Below are positions 54,201 through 58,693 of a DNA stretch of 64,000 nt, piece after piece. The notes under the pieces were generated by a model, which did not search any database, had not been told where the DNA came from, and was given only the letters and a program-made list of their open reading frames with translations. Made by a program: the position numbers and the translations under genes. Source of the stretch: Chrysemys picta bellii (lineage: Eukaryota > Chordata > Testudines > Emydidae); the NCBI RefSeq assembly GCF_011386835.1, contig NC_088804.1:34459549-34523548 (forward strand). Direction: 5' to 3'. Within the stretch, counting starts at the first letter, position 1, and every line of letters begins with the position of its first letter.

Positions 54201-55572
54201 TTAGAAATCTTCACCTAATTTCAAGCCTAAACTTGTTGATGGCCACTTATATCCATTTGTTCTAGGATCCACATTGGTGCTTAATTTTAATAACTCCTCT
54301 CCCTCCCTGGTATTTATCCCTCTGATATATGTATAGAGAGCAATCATATCTCCCCTCAGCCTTCTTTTGGTTAGGCTAAACCAGCCAAGCTCTTCGAGTC
54401 TCCTCTCATAAGGTAGGTTTTCCATTTCGAGGATCATTCTAGTACCAGCTGTACCATCCTAATAATTTTGTCAGTGAAAAAAACCCTGAGGCCCAGAGGC
54501 CATCTTGTGATATACTATCATATGCTTTCTTATAAAGTCTATAAAAACTATGTATGTATTTTGATCATATTCCTATTTTTTCTCGAGTAGTGTATGAATT
54601 GAAAATACTTGATCCACAATTAACCTATTTTTCCAGAATCCACACTGATAATCTCTTATTATTTCCTGTATCGAAGCAATAAGTCTATGTAAGAGTATCC
54701 AAAATAAGATTTTATAGGAGGAGGGAGATGACATGCTAGTTCTTACATTTCATTGTGTCACCCTTCTTCAAAGTTGGGCATATGACTGCCTCCTTCCACT
54801 CCTGCAAAGGAACAATGGGCCAAATTCAGCTCACGTGTGTGCTCCCAAGCTAGACTTTAAAAATAATTGGATTTTTCATGTAGCCCACTGGAGCCATCTT
54901 TTATCAGGTTGGCATCAAAGAATTCTTCAAAACTGTAAGACTGAATGTCCTGAAGCCATTTAACTACAGACCAGGGCCAGCAGATACAGCAGTATTGCAA
55001 GCTCCCACGTCATCTCCTGCCAGTGCTATTCTGGAGGAACCACCTGCAGTGGTGGGTGAGGAGTGCAGTCTTTAGGACCCATTCAAGTCCCTAGCCTCAC
55101 AGCTGAGATGCCCAACAATGTTACCAGTTGTGATGTGGACACACAGTTAAATACTTAATTGAGACTACTGCTTCAGCATCTTTTCTTTGTGGTATACACC
55201 AGGCAGACCAGCAACAGGATGGAGGCATTCATTAGTTTTTTAGCATTCTTAGTTAGACTTTTTGATCCACAAAGCAGTTGTCATTGCTGTCCTTGGTTAT
55301 CCAGACTTATCAGTGGATGATGTTGCCTTTTCTATTTGGGAAAGCAAGTCTGTTTGTCTCTCTGTTTTTGAAATACATTCCTTATTTATACTTTTTTAGG
55401 TCTTATTTTATCCTCCATTGTGACATCAGATCCCAGGAAAGCACCTTTCCTGCTCGTCTTGGATGCTAAAACATTCACAGAGATGGCTCGGGCCACAGTT
55501 AATGTAGACTTGCATCTGGACCTGCATGGAGTCTTCATACCAGAGAAGGATTTGAACACAGAGCGTGAATAG
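21624..55572 (+). CDS. BCO1: Beta-carotene 15,15'-oxygenase, complete 11-exon gene
   Basis: BCO1 cleaves beta-carotene symmetrically with O2 to two retinal molecules, the first step of vitamin A synthesis, in the cytosol of intestinal and other cells. I located eleven coding exons with canonical GT-AG borders: 21624-21687, 39076-39204, 42859-42988, 43968-44115, 45176-45323, 46639-46859, 47815-48072, 50040-50145, 51044-51138, 53428-53539 and 55400-55572. They total 1584 nt, in frame throughout, giving 527 residues plus stop (human BCO1 is about 547; the difference is mostly a shorter C-terminus). The carotenoid-oxygenase beta-propeller iron ligands are present: His172, His236, His307 and His513 in this numbering. 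The PDPCK family signature is at residues 99-103. Conservation points to BCO1 rather than BCO2 or RPE65 ([34 protein letters not shown]). Intron 1 is 17.4 kb and packed with transposons. Confidence 0.96.
21688..23740. other. BCO1 intron 1, left part
   Basis: No exon or bounded repeat is recognised over this 2 kb. A weak MIR-like patch (attatctccactttgcagatgg) occurs near 23160. Conserved intronic enhancers, if any, cannot be judged from sequence alone. Confidence 0.4.
23750..25200 (+). mobile_element. RTE-like LINE fragment with decayed reverse transcriptase
   Basis: Three overlapping plus-strand frames form one broken reverse transcriptase. Blocks in order: an upstream [16 protein letters not shown] segment (about 23870-23910), EEQAGF and STTEQIF (about 24010-24060), [12 protein letters not shown] (about 24120-24160), the [13 protein letters not shown] region, [10 protein letters not shown], then a C-terminal [16 protein letters not shown] and [39 protein letters not shown]. 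The catalytic F-DD box near 24420 reads FADGI-like and is damaged. Frameshifts near 24170 and 24440 make it dead. The style is that of RTE-clade LINEs. The 5' endonuclease region is missing. Confidence 0.8.
25201..25577. repeat. G-rich hAT-like repeat end
   Basis: A strongly purine-biased stretch of degenerate gggggcagt/ggggtcagg words, with no precise tandem period, ends in ccaaaaagtttgcccacccctg. That end looks like the right terminus of a hAT element (inverse CAGGGGTGGGCAAACT). The left end is absent, so the copy is truncated and abuts the LINE fragment. Confidence 0.5.
26044..26403 (-). repeat. Probable solo LTR
   Basis: A 360 bp segment has perfect 6-bp inverted ends TGTCAG...CTGACA. 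Read on the minus strand it carries an AATAAA signal at 26102-26097 about 50 bp before its end. The size and termini fit a retroviral-type LTR. I see no target duplication, primer site or partner LTR. Confidence 0.45.
26404..26608. other. Unclassified repeat-like segment between two LTRs
   Basis: Contains aataaagttttgttac at about 26560, which looks like an LTR polyadenylation region on the plus strand, but no boundaries can be set. Confidence 0.3.
26609..27524 (+). repeat. Gypsy-type solo LTR, left part (split by the Harbinger)
   Basis: The LTR starts TGTATGACAG and runs through repeated gactttggg words (about 27270-27360) to an ATTAAA signal at 27501-27506. Its remainder continues at 32380 after the Harbinger insertion. 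Together the pieces form an LTR of about 1.1 kb. No flanking target duplication or second LTR was found, so this appears to be a solo LTR. ORFs in it are by chance. Confidence 0.6.
27903..29186 (+). CDS. Harbinger transposase (HARBI1-like DDE nuclease)
   Basis: The 427-residue frame encodes the cut-and-paste transposase of a PIF/Harbinger element. An N-terminal helix-rich region includes an HTH-like stretch ([15 protein letters not shown], about residues 150-164). The DDE catalytic triad is intact: Asp210 in [11 protein letters not shown], Asp298 in LGDPAYPL and Glu334 in [12 protein letters not shown]. The length fits the family (human HARBI1 is about 350). The stop at 29184-29186 is followed by AATAAA at 29302-29307. 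Harbinger transposases need a Myb/SANT-like partner for nuclear import and DNA binding; that partner is the convergent gene downstream. The start Met is the first in frame; no other start is better supported. Confidence 0.95.
   Translation: MEHAATIAAVVAALNTSQLIIQVSLRQMQKSQARRLRHRGDVLKSESSTDLSESRGPSAEDIAVAMGHVDAVERRFWARETSTEWWDRIVLQVWDESQWLRNFRMRKGTFLELCELLSPALKRSDTRLRAALSVQKRVAIALWKLATPDSYRSVANQFGVGKSTVGVVVMQVAKAIVDVLLPKVVTLGNVEAIIDGFAAMGFPNCGGAIDGTHIPILAPDHQATQYINRKGYFSMVLQALVDHRGRFTNIYVGWPGKVHDARVFRNSGLFRRLQQGIYFPDHKITVGDVEMPIVILGDPAYPLMPWLMKPYTGALDTEKELFNYRLSKCRMVVECAFGRLKGRWRSLLTRCDLSETNIPIVIAACCVLHNLCESKGETFMAGWEVEENSLAADYSQPDSRAIRRDQRDALCIREALKAKFLSEQGNL
29302..29307 (+). terminator. 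Polyadenylation signal of the Harbinger transposase
   Basis: AATAAA lies 116 nt after the transposase stop codon, in an AT-rich context. Confidence 0.7.
29528..29641. repeat. Hairpin between the convergent Harbinger genes
   Basis: Arms 29528-29562 and 29608-29641 are near-perfect inverse copies (gtgactttgtggcaggggga and its complement) around a 45-nt loop. A third, shorter relative of the arm lies at about 30058-30085. The hairpin sits in the 3' intergenic space between the transposase and Myb-like genes. Confidence 0.8.
29860..29865 (-). terminator. Polyadenylation signal of the Myb/SANT-like gene
   Basis: AATAAA on the minus strand, about 72 nt past the stop codon of the Myb-like gene. 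Confidence 0.65.
29937..30412 (-). CDS. Harbinger Myb/SANT-like protein, exon 2
   Basis: Second exon of the Harbinger DNA-binding partner. The acceptor is tttccacag ending at 30413, after a long pyrimidine tract. Joined to exon 1 (phase 1) the frame stays open to the stop at 29939-29937. It encodes a basic patch ([12 protein letters not shown]) and a long charged coiled-coil-like helix ([41 protein letters not shown]), then a basic tail (KVQRRRGG...RRLSFPK). Such C-termini are typical of this family and probably mediate multimerisation with the transposase. Confidence 0.75.
30909..31199 (+). CDS. Third Harbinger ORF, 96-residue protein, BEN-like by resemblance
   Basis: A plus-strand ORF lies entirely inside the intron of the minus-strand Myb-like gene. 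The ATG has a strong Kozak context (gtcaccATGG). The stop is followed 14 nt later by AATAAA (31214-31219), so it looks like a real transcription unit. The upstream aattaaaagcag could serve as a splice acceptor. The protein starts with a charged helix ([16 protein letters not shown], 9-24), then YAALLCRAM (28-36), [11 protein letters not shown] (44-54), [17 protein letters not shown] (56-72) and an acidic F...EED-like end. The block order (LL...SW.GN....G..KAALP...L..YL..F) resembles a BEN domain, which binds DNA or proteins, but this is by eye only. I do not recognise it as a described Harbinger product. It could also be a captured host exon. Confidence 0.6.
   Translation: MGDITLMRISESDRQRMLRESLQRPGPYAALLCRAMIPEYVIVSWRGNVSYFGGPNKAALPRNLMERLSSYLQESFVEISQEDYCSIPGHIDRILL
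31214..31219 (+). terminator. Polyadenylation signal of the third Harbinger ORF
   Basis: AATAAA 14 nt after the stop codon of the 96-residue ORF. Confidence 0.55.
31407..31983 (-). CDS. Harbinger Myb/SANT-like DNA-binding protein, exon 1
   Basis: First exon of the Harbinger accessory protein. The preferred start is ATG at 31983-31981, which leads into [11 protein letters not shown]; an in-frame upstream Met at 32070 gives a less family-like N-terminus. Residues about 14-105 form a Myb/SANT-like (trihelix) domain: [19 protein letters not shown], then [45 protein letters not shown] and [11 protein letters not shown]. An acidic linker follows ([12 protein letters not shown]). The exon ends at 31407 with donor gtaagt (31406-31401). 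The intron (31406-30413) contains the third ORF on the other strand. In this superfamily this protein binds the terminal repeats and imports the transposase into the nucleus. Confidence 0.9.
32380..32563 (+). repeat. Gypsy-type solo LTR, right part
   Basis: Continuation of the LTR interrupted at 27524. It runs from cagactccgtgcttgcgaga to the terminal gggttaca (32563), which supplies the CA end. The junction with the left part falls about 20 bp after the ATTAAA signal. Confidence 0.65.
32564..33900. other. BCO1 intron 1, middle part, with a MIR tail
   Basis: A MIR 3' tail in plus orientation (tttgtactgtgcctagcaca) lies at about 33205-33275. The rest shows no exon or bounded repeat. Confidence 0.45.
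33940..34800. repeat. Purine-rich degenerate minisatellite-like block
   Basis: Words such as gggactgg, gagactggga and ggcaaggaga recur irregularly for about 860 bp on the plus strand. The opposite strand therefore opens long Ser/Pro/Leu-rich frames with no protein-like complexity. This looks like a decayed tandem array or the inner part of a repeat. Confidence 0.6.
35307..35614. mobile_element. Non-autonomous hAT element with perfect target duplication
   Basis: The 308 bp element starts CAGAGGTAGGCAACCT and ends AGGTTGCCAACCCCTG (inverse, two mismatches). The 8-bp duplication ACTTAAAC is perfect (35299-35306, 35615-35622). The AT-rich interior has no coding capacity. Confidence 0.92.
35623..39075. 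other. BCO1 intron 1, right part
   Basis: Contains an AC microsatellite at 36210-36241, an old repeat at 37560-37690 and a MIR at 37690-37800 (tgcctcagtttcccatctgtaaaat). Otherwise AT-rich with no exon before exon 2. Confidence 0.5.
36210..36241. repeat. AC microsatellite
   Basis: About sixteen uninterrupted AC units. Confidence 0.95.
39076..39204 (+). CDS. BCO1: BCO1 exon 2
   Basis: Codes residues 22-64. Acceptor ctttacag, donor gtaggt. Contains the family-specific [13 protein letters not shown] and [14 protein letters not shown] blocks. The first of these separates BCO1 from RPE65 and BCO2. Confidence 0.96.
39782..40062. mobile_element. DNA transposon-like repeat with ATAGGCGCCAAC termini
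   Basis: The left end ATAGGCGCCAAC is repeated in inverse at the right end (GTTGGCGCCTAT). GGTGC flanks both sides (39777-39781, 40063-40067), suggesting a 5-bp target duplication. The GC-rich interior contains a second inverted pair of gggtgctc/gagcaccc words. Superfamily uncertain. Confidence 0.65.
40068..40716. other. BCO1 intron 2 sequence
   Basis: Contains an old repeat patch near 40410-40490 (gaaatcctggcttcactgaa) and otherwise nothing recognised. Confidence 0.4.
40725..40889. mobile_element. Short hAT MITE, CAGGGSCGGCTC family (copy C)
   Basis: Left end CAGGGCCGGCTCCGGGCACC, right end the inverse of CAGGGCCAGCTC, with a T-run inside as in copy B. Flanks cgtgcacg and cctgcaca agree at six of eight positions, a decayed target duplication. 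Confidence 0.8.
40928..41119 (+). mobile_element. Turtle tRNA-derived SINE (copy A)
   Basis: The head gagggatagctcagtggttt holds a Pol III A box, followed by a degenerate B box (gtgagctcactcc). The tail tgacctttcagggtcccttc and the end tctccatatatt-like words match the CR1-like 3' end of testudine SINEs. This is not a functional tRNA gene. It lies in intron 2 of BCO1 in sense orientation. Confidence 0.88.
41120..42858. other. BCO1 intron 2, right part, with MIR and CR1 traces
   Basis: A MIR in plus orientation spans about 41885-42110 (ggcaagtcacttcacctctc, then aaatgagaataataat). A short CR1-like 3' end (gggttagatgacctaatagg) is at 42190-42245. The rest is unassigned. Confidence 0.5.
42859..42988 (+). 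CDS. BCO1: BCO1 exon 3
   Basis: Codes residues 65-107. Acceptor ttgtcag, donor gtaagc. Contains [12 protein letters not shown], the [11 protein letters not shown] block and the PDPCK signature (99-103) common to vertebrate carotenoid oxygenases. Confidence 0.96.
43172..43305. mobile_element. Foldback MITE (mariner-type, TA duplication)
   Basis: A 134 bp segment folds on itself almost completely: arms ATACTCGCTTATAGAAATC and its inverse near the right end, and pairing continues inward for about 60 bp per arm with few mismatches. TA flanks both ends (43170-43171, 43306-43307). It lies 180 bp downstream of exon 3 in the transcribed strand of BCO1. Confidence 0.8.
43308..43967. other. BCO1 intron 3, right part
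   Basis: Contains a short CA microsatellite near 43517-43533; nothing else recognised before exon 4. Confidence 0.4.
43968..44115 (+). CDS. BCO1: BCO1 exon 4
   Basis: Codes residues 108-157, ending LETLEK. Acceptor cccgcag, donor gtaaaa. Contains [28 protein letters not shown], a BCO1-like rather than BCO2-like segment. Confidence 0.95.
45176..45323 (+). CDS. BCO1: BCO1 exon 5 (first iron histidine)
   Basis: Codes residues 158-206. Acceptor tgttag, donor gtaaga. ATSHPHY contains His172, the first Fe(II) ligand, at exactly the residue number known for human BCO1. The following GNVLNMGTS block is conserved. Confidence 0.96.
45324..46638. other. BCO1 intron 5
   Basis: Possible tRNA-like SINE remnant on the minus strand at about 46165-46240 (ggattgaacttgggacctcc). 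Otherwise nothing recognised. Confidence 0.35.
46639..46859 (+). CDS. BCO1: BCO1 exon 6 (second iron histidine)
   Basis: Codes residues 207-280. Acceptor tgtttag, donor gtacct. PSYYHSFG carries His236, the second iron ligand (human 237; this protein is one residue shorter just upstream). [11 protein letters not shown] and [18 protein letters not shown] follow. Confidence 0.95.
46860..47814. other. BCO1 intron 6
   Basis: No repeat boundary or exon recognised; an A-run lies at 47759-47770 just before the exon 7 acceptor region. Confidence 0.4.
47815..48072 (+). CDS. BCO1: BCO1 exon 7 (third iron histidine)
   Basis: Codes residues 281-366 in phase 0. Acceptor ctttcag, donor gtaaca. [11 protein letters not shown] carries His307, the third iron ligand. 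The frame runs open past the donor for 14 codons before a stop, so the exon end is fixed by the donor and the match to the next exon. Confidence 0.96.
48860..49065 (+). mobile_element. CR1-type LINE 3' end
   Basis: The words ggccactgtcagaagacagg, atactgggctagatggac and tctgacccagtatggctg, ending in ttcttatg, are the typical 3' end of turtle CR1 elements. The 5' part is truncated. Confidence 0.75.
49785..50018 (+). mobile_element. Turtle tRNA-derived SINE next to BCO1 exon 8 (copy B)
   Basis: Same family and orientation as copy A at 40928. The head gagggatagctcagtggttt holds the A box. An A/C-rich expansion (aaaacccaaaa, cacccaccc) lies at about 49871-49912. The tail ends gtatatctccatatatta at 50018. 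A T-run follows directly and serves as the pyrimidine tract of the exon 8 acceptor at 50038-50039. Confidence 0.88.
50040..50145 (+). CDS. BCO1: BCO1 exon 8
   Basis: Codes residues 367-401. Acceptor is a T-run followed by aag, an atypical AAG acceptor 20 bp downstream of a SINE tail; donor gtgaga. [19 protein letters not shown] matches BCO1 and continues exon 7 in frame. Confidence 0.93.
50225..50366. mobile_element. hAT-like MITE fragment
   Basis: The stretch gggggtgctcaaagtggggg to cagcatccctg resembles a common turtle non-autonomous element with GGGGGTGCT/AGCAYCCC ends. Target duplication not found. Confidence 0.45.
51044..51138 (+). CDS. BCO1: BCO1 exon 9
   Basis: Codes residues 402-433. 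Acceptor ctgtag, donor gtataa. [24 protein letters not shown] matches the BCO1 family. Confidence 0.95.
51785..51905 (+). mobile_element. Penelope-type terminal fragment with hammerhead-like core
   Basis: The stretch runs ccgacgaagtgggc, then acccacgaaagcttatgctc, then tgttagtcttaaaggtgcca and ends in agactaacacggct. It is a second terminal type of the Penelope-like family seen at 10177-11312. The core CCGACGA, a 5-6 bp stem II, GAAA and a short stem III follow the hammerhead order. Confidence 0.7.
52620..52825 (-). mobile_element. Penelope-type terminal repeat, paired fragments
   Basis: Contains ggtgggtgaggtaatatctt and its near-inverse aaagatattacctcactcgc about 120 bp later, around a central part with agacaagctttcaagctgac. 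This is the terminal type related to the fragment at 13835-13970, here in an inverted pair. Confidence 0.6.
52960..53115 (+). repeat. MIR-like SINE
   Basis: Blocks gcgcaggtcacttaaacttt, ctgtaaaatggggggataat and tgaaatgctttgagatccttg match a MIR in plus orientation. Confidence 0.65.
53428..53539 (+). CDS. BCO1: BCO1 exon 10
   Basis: Codes residues 434-470. Acceptor aatttag, donor gtaagc. [28 protein letters not shown] and the EEDDG block are conserved. Confidence 0.95.
54060..54465 (-). mobile_element. CR1 LINE 3' region
   Basis: Words ctccataaacttatcaaact, ctgctccagaacttcactcc, catatctcccctcagccttc and ggctaaaccagccaagctct are the CR1 3' region read as its reverse complement. The minus-strand frame 54437-54201 ([31 protein letters not shown]) is part of the CR1 ORF2 C-terminus. 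Confidence 0.85.
54466..55399. other. BCO1 intron 10, right part
   Basis: The first 350 bp may be further decayed LINE sequence (atttttccagaatccacact). Nothing else is recognised before exon 11. Confidence 0.4.
55400..55572 (+). CDS. BCO1: BCO1 exon 11 (fourth iron histidine and stop)
   Basis: Codes residues 471-527 and the TAG stop at 55570-55572. Acceptor tttttttag. [12 protein letters not shown] carries His513, the fourth iron ligand (human 514). The tail after it is about 14 residues, roughly 20 shorter than human. Confidence 0.96.
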
Positions 55573-56178
55573 AAGTCTCTTCATCTTACTATGTGAACAT
55601 TAAAATGTGACAACCCACCTAACTGACCCTAAGGAAATACCCCTTTTGTCATTTGTGAATCACCTTATGTCAGGGCAAAGAATAACCAAATACTACATCT
55701 ATAAAGTTACTTTTCATTACAAATAATAGTGATATGCACAACAGGCAAGTAACTATTGTAAAAAAGCAACATTTAACAGAATACAATCAAAGGTTAAATT
55801 CGGAACACTCCTCTCTCTTACACGTTACAAGTTGTATACACTCTTTGCAGTGAGCTGTGTTTTATTCCATATGTCACTGACTGACTATACTGAGGTACTG
55901 TATTTACAATATGGCATACAGCATGAGTCAGGCTTGCCCAGTTCGTATAACTTTCATAGATTGTTTCAAGACAGCATATGATCAAAATTCTCTCTCTCTC
56001 GCCTGTCAGAAATCCTGATATTTTTAAGTATGAGCTACGGCAGTAATGATTCATAGAAATCTGTTTCTTTGGTGCTTGATTTCTAAAGCTCCACTAAGAC
56101 CAAAGCGAAATGTCTAAAGTATTGCAGCTTTTTGATCAGGAGCCTAGAAAACTTCTGCAGTATGAATCATTTTGTGGC

Positions 56179-56184
56179 ATTAAA
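56179..56184 (+). terminator. Candidate BCO1 polyadenylation signal
   Basis: ATTAAA about 610 nt after the stop codon, followed within 10-30 nt by a GT-rich stretch (gggtggtgacctttgtgg). An earlier ATTAAA at 55599-55604 lies only 27 nt after the stop and lacks a clear GT-rich element. Confidence 0.35.
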
Positions 56185-58086
56185 AAAAGGGAGCGGGTGG
56201 TGACCTTTGTGGAAGAAACTGAAGCTTAAATAACAATTTCAAATGGAACATATGCTTTTATTAACACTTAATTACATTTTAATGATATTTAAATTAATCT
56301 TTACCTTTGCACTGTAATTGTTTTCCCTTAGGAATATCTGATATAGCATTTAACTACATTGTCTCAAAGATAAATGGTGATTTGTCTCTTTACCTCTAAT
56401 GTTGTTGTAACCTCTCATTGTTATGCATGTATTACTAGCAGAGCTCAGATACTTACATTTAATGAATTGCTTCCATTAATGTTACAGAACTTAACGAGTG
56501 CCCCTTCCTGGCCAGGCACTGGGACTGCTCTCAGAGGAATCCAACCTTCCGCTGCTGGGGATCCCTGGGGTGGGTTAAGCTTCAGCAGACTGCCTCACTG
56601 GTTCCTCCCTTGGCCCCTCTGGCACGTTTCTTGGGCATTGACTCTCAAGCAATGGGCCTTCTTCTTGGAAATGAGGCAGCTCAGCTTACCTGCCCCAGGT
56701 TCTCAGAACCAGCACTGACCCTCAAGCCATCCCAGTTACTTAAACGCACCCAGAACTCCACTCAAAAGGGGTGAAGCTTCAGGTGATGGTTTAACTCTCT
56801 CCGGGGGATGCAGCAATTATGATCACACACCTTGCACAGTCTAACACCTTTATACTCTTTTTTTAACTTAATCATACAAAGCACAGAAAAGTACAGATCG
56901 TACAAAACAAATGCATGTCCCTGCTTCAGTTTCCTCACTACCCCAGGCCATTCTTTGGGTGGAGTCTGAATCCCTTGGGTTATCCAGAGTCCTTGGGGCC
57001 ATCTGAACTCAGGAAAGCAGGCAGGGACTCCTGGCCCCATGCAGTTTTTATATGCTATGTGACCTCTACCTCCTGGTGCCTCTTACCCAGCTCTTTGACC
57101 TTGCTCTGTTTCCTTTTCCCATATGACCCCTGTTCCTCTCTGTTTCTTTATTTTAAACCCCTCCTCATCACCTGGCCTCCTTTGTTCTACGTCTGGTAAA
57201 TTTCCACTGCTCCTACCTTACCCCCTCCTTTCAAGAGAGATAACTTAGGGCCTATCTGCAGTGCAAGTATAACTGTGCACTAACAGGTGCTGTCTATCTT
57301 TCCTCTGGCGAGGCATTTGCACCATGATCAATTTGGAGCATCTGTGTTGTAATATGGGTATGCTGTTGTTGCAGTGGACAGGACAAATATTTCCTAATGT
57401 GATTATAAAACTCTTTTGTCTTCCCCTAATACTTGCAGTTTAAAAAATTGTTAGAGCCCAGAGGTGCTAAAGCGCTGCAGACAAGCATGGTAGTATATGA
57501 CTATTTTTGTACTGTAACTGGGCACTTAAGGTGCAAATTTCTCTAATGTTGGGGGAGGATTTTTTATTTGTCTTTGTTCTTTGCTCAATAGTTTTTTAGT
57601 ACTGCAGGCTTATCTTTTTCATATTTATTTTTAAACTTACACATTATGCTTAAAGTGGAAGGAAAACTATCTACCTATTTGTAATTAGCAATTTACATTC
57701 TAAGTACAAAGAACATATAGCATGTGTTTAATGAAGATGTACAGAGTCACAGGGCTAGATTCACAAAGAAATTTAGGCATGGTGAGGTGCCTAGAAAATA
57801 ATTGGGCTCCACAAGGCCTGAGTTCGGTGCCTAGGCTCCTTATACAATGAATAGAGAGAGACAGGTGCCTCAGAATTGGATTCACAAAAGCCAGCCAATG
57901 GGAGGTATGAAATTGAGGGTATGCGCTAAGCCCTGCCCCTGTCTTGGCGATAGAGACCTAAATCCAGGCTGCAGGGAGGTGCTTCCCTCTGCTTGGGAGT
58001 CTCTGCTCCAAACCCTCGCTTGGCATAAGGTACCTATGGTATTTTAGCAAGGAGGTAGAGGAGGGCCTCCCTCATAACTTTTAGCC
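56185..58086. other. BCO1 3' flank, repeat-rich
   Basis: A pyrimidine-rich segment at 56490-57230 may be an LTR remnant but has no boundaries. 57745-58086 (gattcacaaagaaatttagg, gtgcctagg) is the left half of an old repeat interrupted by the Gypsy-type element. No exon of the next gene is seen. Confidence 0.4.
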
Positions 58087-58091
58087 CAGGG

Positions 58092-58693
58092 TGTGACGGG
58101 TTGGATCACAGAAACCCCCTTGGGAGCTGCCACCAGATGTGCAAAGACTACCCCTGCTTCTGTTTTCCCTGCCAGCTCAGGACTCCAGCACCCTGTCTTG
58201 CTGAGCCAGACACTCCTGTTTGGCTCCAGACACAGATCCAGGGCCTGAATCTCCTGTCCCAAAGCTGCAAGTTTACCTGAAAACAGCTCGCAGTAGCGCG
58301 CTTGTCTTTAGCACTCAGATGCCCAACTCCCAATGGGGTCTAAACCCAGATAAATCCGTTTTACCCTGTATAAAGCTTATACAGGGCAAACTCATAAATT
58401 GTTCGCCCTCTATAACACTGATAGAGAGATATGCACAGCTGTTTGCTCCCCCCAGGTATTAATACATACTCTGAGTGAATTTACTAAATAAAAAGTGATT
58501 TTATTAAATACAGACAGTAGGATTTAAGTGGTTCAAAGTAGTAACAGACAGAACAAAGTAAGTCACCAAGCAAAATAAAATAAAATGCGCAGATCTATGC
58601 CTAATCAAACTGAATACAGATAATTTCCTCACCAGTTCCAGCGTGCTCCCTTTTACAGGCTAAGCTCCTTTTAGCCTGGGGTACACTGTCACA
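58092..58693 (-). repeat. 3' LTR of the Gypsy element (internally deleted)
   Basis: A 602 bp LTR with TGTGAC...GTCACA ends. It matches 61981-62577 nearly base for base, then jumps from gcctggg directly to the terminal ggtacactgtcaca, missing about 590 bp of the U3 side that the 5' LTR retains. Confidence 0.9.

Noticed and set aside
55599..55604. ATTAAA just after the BCO1 stop as the polyadenylation signal
   Set aside because: It would give a 3' UTR of only about 50 nt and lacks a clear GT-rich downstream element; the site at 56179 looks better, though neither is proven.
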